From Bacteroidales bacterium (GTDB lineage: Bacteria > Bacteroidota > Bacteroidia > Bacteroidales > F082), in contig JAKIVD010000005.1 in the NCBI GenBank assembly GCA_021647205.1, positions 92,041 to 156,040 of the forward strand: 64,000 nucleotides of DNA, given 5' to 3'. The translations under genes were made by a program, and so were the position numbers. Position 1 is the stretch's first letter. Each line of letters starts with the position of its first letter. The notes beneath the pieces are model-generated. The model made no database searches. It saw only the letters and a program-made list of their open reading frames with translations, and was not told the DNA's origin. Of this stretch, positions 59,254-64,000 are shown piece by piece.

Positions 59254-60165
59254 TTGTACAGTTTTAAAAAATTATATTATTACCCGCTTTTTACCCTGTT
59301 CCTTTTCAGCACCCTTTTTCTTGAAAGTTGCTATAAGTTTTCGGGCTCACAGACCGTCCCTGCCTACCTGAAAATAGACTCGGTTTTTATTGAAACCAAT
59401 TATTCTCAACAAGGCTCCAACTCAAGCAAGATCACTGATGTCTGGATTTACCTGAACAAAGACCTGGTCGGCGTTTTTGAGTTGCCGGCACTTTTTCCCG
59501 TGCTGGCCGACGGGATTAACGACCTTGAGATCAGGCCGGGAATATGGCTGAACGGCATTTCGAGCACACGTGTCCCCTACCCTTTTTACAAACCTGTTGT
59601 TTACAGCCAGTTTAACTTTGTACCTGACAGCGTACACAACCTGGGTATGCTTACAACAGGCTATTATGACAACCTTGAATTTGCCTGGCTCGAAGATTTT
59701 GAACAGTCCGGCAGAACTTTAATTGAAACAGGTGTCAGCGACACGGCGATCAAGCAAACCCAGCCCGAAAATAACCCCGAAGCATTCCTGACAGCTAACT
59801 CAAAACATTCAGGACTTATTTCCCTGACTGAAGAAAAACCCATTTACAGTGGTATTTCGTTAAACAGTTTTTCCCTGCCAAAACAACAAAACGACCCTGT
59901 CTTACTCGAACTCAACTTTAAAACCGACAACCTGTTTAACGTTGGCCTTTTGATGAATGTGAATGGCAGCATCAAGAAGATTCCCCTGCTCATTATGAAA
60001 CACACTGAGCAATGGAACAAGATATACATCAACCTCGGACCGAATATCGGCCTAAACAGTAATGCCTTCGATTACAAAGTATATTTTGAGTCGGGACTCG
60101 AACCTGACAACGACTTGGCACAGATATATCTCGATAATATTAAGTTAATTTACAGGAAAGAATAA
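59254..60165 (+). CDS. Hypothetical lipoprotein of the glycan cluster
   Basis: The protein has about 303 residues. The start is a TTG at 59254; no ATG precedes the signal. The N-terminus (YPLFTLFLFSTLFLESC) is a lipoprotein signal with the Cys at about residue 26. The mature part is beta-rich, with a domain pattern VPAYLKIDSVFIETNYS ... WIYLNKDLVGVFELPALFPVLADG ... EIRPGIWLNGISSTRVPYPFY, then a second half with EDFEQSG and LILNFKTDN-type strands. I do not recognise a named family. Its close spacing before the glycosylphosphotransferase gene (2 bp) suggests a role in export or anchoring of a surface polysaccharide. Confidence 0.75.
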   Translation: MYSFKKLYYYPLFTLFLFSTLFLESCYKFSGSQTVPAYLKIDSVFIETNYSQQGSNSSKITDVWIYLNKDLVGVFELPALFPVLADGINDLEIRPGIWLNGISSTRVPYPFYKPVVYSQFNFVPDSVHNLGMLTTGYYDNLEFAWLEDFEQSGRTLIETGVSDTAIKQTQPENNPEAFLTANSKHSGLISLTEEKPIYSGISLNSFSLPKQQNDPVLLELNFKTDNLFNVGLLMNVNGSIKKIPLLIMKHTEQWNKIYINLGPNIGLNSNAFDYKVYFESGLEPDNDLAQIYLDNIKLIYRKE

Positions 60166-60167
60166 AG

Positions 60168-61583
60168 ATGAACAGGAAAGTTCAGGTAATAAAGTACGTA
60201 TTTCTCGATTGGCTGTCGGCGCTCATCGCCTGGAGCCTGTTTTATGTTTACCGGAAGTACACCGAAGACCCTGAGATTTTCAATCATTTTGAGCAGGTTA
60301 CTGACGACCGGAAATTCTGGTTGGGGATAATTATCATCCCCGTATTCTGGCTTTTTATGTACCTGATGATGGGCTCCTACCGGAGGATTTACCGAAAAGC
60401 GAGGCTTAAAGAACTGGGGCAAACACTTATTGCCACCCTGATTGGTGTTACAATTATCTTTTTTGGCCTTATCCTTGACGATATTATTCTTACCTATAAG
60501 TCTTATTACCAATCGTTTCTTGCCCTTTTCATCCTTCACTTTTTCTTCACCTACAGTTTCCGGCTTACCCTTACCACCATTACCGTGCGGCGAATCCACA
60601 AACGGAAAATCGGTTTCAATACGCTTATTATCGGGAGCAATGGCAATGCCCTGAAAGTGTACAGCGACATTAGCAACGAAGAAATTTCGTCGGGGAACAA
60701 GTTTGTGGGTTTTGTGAACATCCGCGACCGCGAAAATTTTAAAATCGGGAAGTACCTGCCCCATCTCGGTGCATACAAAGATTTGAACAAAGTGATTGTT
60801 GATTATGGTGTTGAGGAAGTAATTATTGCCATCGAACGTTCAGAGATTGATACCATCGACCGGATAATCACCGAGTTGGAGAACTCCAATGTCATTATCA
60901 AAGTCATCCCGCTGATGCAGGACATTATTTTCGGTACGGTGAAGGCTTCGGGTATTTTTCACACACCGCTGATTGAGATTTCACCGGATTTAATGCCAAG
61001 CTGGCAACAGTACCTAAAACGGATAATTGACATTGTGGCCTCTTTGATAGCTATCATCCTGCTGCTACCGTTCTATATTTTCACTGCCATTGGCGTGAAG
61101 TTTTCCTCACCAGGCCCCATTTTGTTTTCGCAGGAGCGCATTGGCCGCAAAGGCAAACCGTTCAAGATGCACAAATTCAGGTCTATGTATTCCGATGCCG
61201 AGAAAAACGGCCCGCAGCTTTCTTCCGATTACGATCCCCGAATCACCCGTTTCGGCCTTTTCATCCGCAAAGTGAGGTTAGACGAGATTCCCCAGTTTTT
61301 CACGGTACTTATCGGGCACATGTCGTTGGTTGGGCCACGTCCTGAGCGGAAGTTTTACATTGACCAGATTGTGAAACGTGCACCACACTACCGGCTTCTG
61401 ATGAAGATTAAACCCGGAATTACTTCCTGGGGGCAGGTCAAGTTCGGCTATGCTTCCAACGTGGATGAAATGATTGAAAGGCTCCGCTACGACATTCTTT
61501 ACATGGAAAACATGTCGCTTGCCATGGACTTTAAAATCCTTATTTATACCGTATTGATTGTGATGCAGGGCCGCGGAAAGTAG
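60168..61583 (+). CDS. Polyprenyl-phosphate glycosylphosphotransferase (initiating transferase)
   Basis: The protein has 471 residues. The N-terminal half holds four to five hydrophobic helices and a CoA-binding/Rossmann-like cytoplasmic segment (FNTLIIGSNGNALKVYSDI ... EEVIIAIERSEID). A fifth helix (IIDIVASLIAIILLLPFYIFTAIGVKFSSPGPILF) leads into the conserved catalytic domain: QERIGRKGKPFKMHKFRSM, DPRITRFGLFIRKVRLDEIPQF, LVGPRPERKF and KPGITSWGQVKFGYA. It transfers a sugar 1-phosphate from a nucleotide sugar to undecaprenyl phosphate, starting exopolysaccharide or O-unit assembly at the inner membrane. It directly follows the lipoprotein gene. Confidence 0.92.
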   Translation: MNRKVQVIKYVFLDWLSALIAWSLFYVYRKYTEDPEIFNHFEQVTDDRKFWLGIIIIPVFWLFMYLMMGSYRRIYRKARLKELGQTLIATLIGVTIIFFGLILDDIILTYKSYYQSFLALFILHFFFTYSFRLTLTTITVRRIHKRKIGFNTLIIGSNGNALKVYSDISNEEISSGNKFVGFVNIRDRENFKIGKYLPHLGAYKDLNKVIVDYGVEEVIIAIERSEIDTIDRIITELENSNVIIKVIPLMQDIIFGTVKASGIFHTPLIEISPDLMPSWQQYLKRIIDIVASLIAIILLLPFYIFTAIGVKFSSPGPILFSQERIGRKGKPFKMHKFRSMYSDAEKNGPQLSSDYDPRITRFGLFIRKVRLDEIPQFFTVLIGHMSLVGPRPERKFYIDQIVKRAPHYRLLMKIKPGITSWGQVKFGYASNVDEMIERLRYDILYMENMSLAMDFKILIYTVLIVMQGRGK

Positions 61584-61714
61584 GCATGGATATCATTTGC
61601 CCCGGCTTTATCCGGCTGGCAGGCTGCCTTAGCTGCAGCCCCTCCAAAGGAGTGCCGTATTTTATCATCTTCACTTTCAACCTTTTGCCCCCCCAAGATT
61701 TAAACTCACCCTTC

Positions 61715-62299
61715 CTAAATCTGTCCCCTCTCAATCATCCTGACGATGGTTTCAATTTGCCTGTCTTCACCATCTGGATCGTATTTAATTTTTAGGTTGT
61801 AACCCCACAACCGGGCAAATGCCTGGTAGAAAAATGCTGTAAAACTACCCCGCAGACCCTCCACCAGATCATAAGATGTTTCACCGGTTTCGCGATCAAT
61901 CAGCTTAATTAAAATGAGCCCCTGCGAAAAGTTCAGCTTTCTGAGTTCCCCACCGTAACGTTCTTTGATTTCCTTCTCCGCTTTTTTCATAATTTTTCGC
62001 CTCTCCCTGTCGTTTTGTGCTTCAACGAGTTCCCTGTCATACCAGTGAAGTTGAATGGCAGCCAGCCGGGCATAGGGATAAACACGTTTTACATTCTTCA
62101 CCAGCCGGGAAAGTTTTTTTCTTTTTCGGAAAGACCGGGGAACCTGCAGGGCATAAACCTCCAACTCGGGAAGGTAAACATAAGGCAGCGTGTCCCCGTC
62201 AATAATTCTTGAAGGCAGGAGGATGATTTTATTTTCCTGTGCATTCACAGAAAAAACAAAACCGAACACTGCAAATAATATAAGTGCTGCTTTTCTCAT
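61715..62299 (-). CDS. DUF4294 family exported protein
   Basis: The protein has 194 residues from the ATG at 62299 (MRKAALILFAVFGFVFSVNA, a signal peptide); an upstream in-frame ATG would add six residues before the signal. The body has DGDTLPYVYLPELEVYA, VKNVKRVYPYARLAAIQLHWYDREL, a Lys-rich helix and FSQGLILIKLIDRETGETSYDLVEGLRGSFTAFFYQAFARLWG. This matches DUF4294, an uncharacterised Bacteroidota family of about 200 residues. It lies 43 bp after clpX in the same direction. A periplasmic role is inferred from the signal only. Confidence 0.85.
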   Translation of the reverse strand: MRKAALILFAVFGFVFSVNAQENKIILLPSRIIDGDTLPYVYLPELEVYALQVPRSFRKRKKLSRLVKNVKRVYPYARLAAIQLHWYDRELVEAQNDRERRKIMKKAEKEIKERYGGELRKLNFSQGLILIKLIDRETGETSYDLVEGLRGSFTAFFYQAFARLWGYNLKIKYDPDGEDRQIETIVRMIERGQI

Positions 62300-62342
62300 C
62301 TGACAGGCATTTCCCAAAGATCATGCCTAAATCAAAAGCCGG

Positions 62343-63581
62343 TCAGATGGCTGCTTTTAATTTGGCAAGACCGGCATTTCCAAACTTTTGTCTGGCATAA
62401 TCCAGGGTGACCCGTAGTTTTTTAGCATTTTTCCGCGATGGCAGCTCAAACATGTCATCCATCAAAATAGCCTCCATGATCGAACGCAACCCCCTCGCAC
62501 CGAGTTTAAACTCGATTGATTTCTCGACAATAAAACTGAGTACGTCATCGTCAAAACTCAATTCGATACCATCCATGTCAAACAATTTGACAAACTGTTT
62601 CGTGATGGCGTTCTTGGGTTCGGTCAATATTCTTTTTAGCGATGCCTCGCTCAACGGGTTTAAAAAGCTGAGAACCGGCAACCGCCCGACAATTTCCGGA
62701 ATCAGGCCGAATTTCTTCAGGTCACCGGGAGCGACGTACTTCAGCAAATGATCCTTGTCCACGCTGTCATCTTTGTGACCGGCAAAAGCATAGCCGACAA
62801 CATTTGTCCGTAAACGGGCCGCGATGATGCGTTCAATACCCTGAAATGCGCCACCGGCAATAAACAGGATGTTCTTGGTATTGACGCTGATCAGTTTCTG
62901 TTCGGGATGTTTTCGCCCGCCCTGCGGGGGAACATTGACATGTGTACCTTCAAGAAGTTTGAGCAGGGCCTGTTGCACACCTTCGCCTGAAACATCCCTG
63001 GTGATGGAGGGGTTGTCGCTTTTGCGGGCAATTTTATCAATTTCGTCAATAAAAATAATTCCCTTTTCGGCGGCAGCCACATTGTAATCGGCTGCTTGCA
63101 AGAGGCGTGTTAAAATGCTTTCAACATCTTCGCCCACATAACCGGCTTCTGTTAACACCGTGGCATCGGCAATGGCAAAGGGGACATGTAACATACGGGC
63201 GATGGTTCGCGCCAGCAGGGTTTTACCGGTTCCGGTTTCACCTACCAGCACGATATTGGATTTTTCGATCTCGACCTCGTTATCATCATTTTTCTGCGCG
63301 ATGCGCTTGTAATGATTATAAACAGCAACGGCCAGCACTTTTTTTGCTTCATCTTGTCCAATAACATATTGCTCAAGGAAGGTTTTAATTTCTTTAGGCT
63401 TCAGCACCGCTTTTTTAATGTCGGGTGCCTGAAACTCGCCACCGGTTTCCTCTTCAAGTATAAGTTTGGCCTGATCTATACAAAAGTTGCATATCTGCCC
63501 TTCCATACCCGAAACCAATAAACTGGTTTCAGGTTTTGGCCGCCCGCAAAAGGCGCAATGCTCATCTTTTTTCTTCGCCAT
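62343..63581 (-). CDS. clpX: ClpX, ATPase subunit of ClpXP protease
   Basis: The protein has 412 residues, normal for ClpX. It unfolds tagged proteins and feeds them to ClpP. The N-terminal zinc-binding domain has CAFC at 9-12 and CNFC at 31-34. The AAA+ core has Walker A GETGTGKT (114-121), Walker [12 protein letters not shown], the sensor region [15 protein letters not shown] and the C-terminal [18 protein letters not shown]. The loop that recognises ClpP (VGYAFAG region) is present. It follows clpP by 26 bp, so the two are co-transcribed, and DUF4294 may join the transcript. Confidence 0.97.
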   Translation of the reverse strand: MAKKKDEHCAFCGRPKPETSLLVSGMEGQICNFCIDQAKLILEEETGGEFQAPDIKKAVLKPKEIKTFLEQYVIGQDEAKKVLAVAVYNHYKRIAQKNDDNEVEIEKSNIVLVGETGTGKTLLARTIARMLHVPFAIADATVLTEAGYVGEDVESILTRLLQAADYNVAAAEKGIIFIDEIDKIARKSDNPSITRDVSGEGVQQALLKLLEGTHVNVPPQGGRKHPEQKLISVNTKNILFIAGGAFQGIERIIAARLRTNVVGYAFAGHKDDSVDKDHLLKYVAPGDLKKFGLIPEIVGRLPVLSFLNPLSEASLKRILTEPKNAITKQFVKLFDMDGIELSFDDDVLSFIVEKSIEFKLGARGLRSIMEAILMDDMFELPSRKNAKKLRVTLDYARQKFGNAGLAKLKAAI

Positions 63582-63607
63582 GTTGTTTGTTTAAAGGTGG
63601 AAAAAAG

Positions 63608-64000
63608 CTACTTCTTGTTTTTAATCAGCACTTCATCAATCATTCCGTAATCTTTAGCTTCCCCGGCGGTCATCCAGTAATCACGATCTGCATCTTTCCA
63701 GATTTTCTTGTAAGTTTGGCTGGAATGCATGGCAAGAATTTCGTACAGTTCTTTTTTGAGTTTTTGTATTTCCCTTGCCGTAATCTCAATATCGGATGCC
63801 TGGCCCTGAAATCCGCCAGATGGCTGATGCAGCATAACCCGCGCATTTGGCAAGGCGAAACGCAAATCCTTCACCCCAGCGGTTAAAAGCAATGACCCCA
63901 TAGAGGCAGCCTGTCCCATGCATAGCGTGGAAACCGCAGGTTTGATAAATTGAATTGTAACATAAATTGCCATGCGGGATGTGACCACGCCGCCGGGCGA
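63608..64000 (-). CDS. clpP: ClpP, protease subunit (cut by right edge)
   Basis: The frame runs from the stop at 63608 off the right edge, giving 130 residues of the C-terminal two-thirds. An internal GTG is not the true start: the frame opens with SPGGVV, the central part of the family's NSPGG motif. The catalytic Ser is in [10 protein letters not shown] and the His in [10 protein letters not shown], with [13 protein letters not shown] and [21 protein letters not shown] following. It forms the tetradecameric serine protease with ClpX. Confidence 0.96.
   Translation of the reverse strand, partial: SPGGVVTSRMAIYVTIQFIKPAVSTLCMGQAASMGSLLLTAGVKDLRFALPNARVMLHQPSGGFQGQASDIEITAREIQKLKKELYEILAMHSSQTYKKIWKDADRDYWMTAGEAKDYGMIDEVLIKNKK

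Overview
The window is chromosomal DNA from a member of the Bacteroidota. The evidence is a SusC/SusD pair, six secreted proteins with type IX secretion (T9SS) C-terminal sorting domains (four type A, two gliding/CHU_C type B), lipoproteins, and promoters of the Bacteroidota form TTTG-N17-23-TAnnTTTG upstream of many genes. The Marinilabiliales/Prolixibacteraceae-like end of Bacteroidales would fit, but the sequence alone does not fix the taxon. I saw no rRNA, tRNA, CRISPR array or transposase gene.

Layout. 1-11.5 kb is mostly housekeeping: an edge-truncated large protein resembling PEP-synthase-like proteins, gapA, a CHU_C-domain surface protein, a RelA/SpoT homologue whose synthetase half looks degenerate, a Fur-family regulator, purA and a GtrA-like membrane protein. 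11.6-38.5 kb is a large starch/maltodextrin utilisation locus. It holds a secreted GH13 amylase, a two-repeat secreted binding protein, SusE-like, SusD and SusC proteins, a LacI-family regulator, a cyclophilin lipoprotein, a cytoplasmic trehalose-synthase-like GH13, a SusA-like neopullulanase, a GH31 alpha-glucosidase, a GH13 lipoprotein, an Asp-box secreted protein and a beta-phosphoglucomutase/GH65 phosphorylase fusion. A small cassette built from palindromic repeats and a DUF559 endonuclease-like gene sits between the neopullulanase and the GH31 gene (27.9-28.8 kb). 38.7-50 kb holds a POT-family transporter, a porin, prmC, two long T9SS surface proteins and tex. 50-64 kb holds a Rossmann 'molybdenum carrier'-like protein overlapping a PiT phosphate transporter, a BKACE enzyme, a hexapeptide acyltransferase, a glycosyltransferase, MATE and pcm, a Gfo/Idh oxidoreductase, a lipoprotein and a polyprenyl glycosylphosphotransferase, then DUF4294, clpX and clpP (cut by the edge).

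How it works together. Surface amylases and binding proteins would cut and capture starch. SusCD would import maltodextrin, and neopullulanase and GH31 would trim it. Maltose would then be isomerised to trehalose and/or phosphorolysed by GH65 to beta-glucose 1-phosphate, which the fused HAD domain would turn into glucose 6-phosphate. Near-identical LacI-type palindromes (CAATCGTTTG / CAAACGTTTG) lie upstream of the amylase, susC, lacI, the treS-like/neopullulanase pair and the GH65 fusion. In three cases the gap to the predicted -7 box is 89-90 bp, which suggests one regulon.

The most unusual object is the DUF559 cassette. It has two ~200-bp composite flanks, each made of three 30-bp hairpin units, a short leader reading frame and an inverted hairpin. 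One flank leads into an intact DUF559 body whose stop codon lies in the next flank; the other has the leader only.
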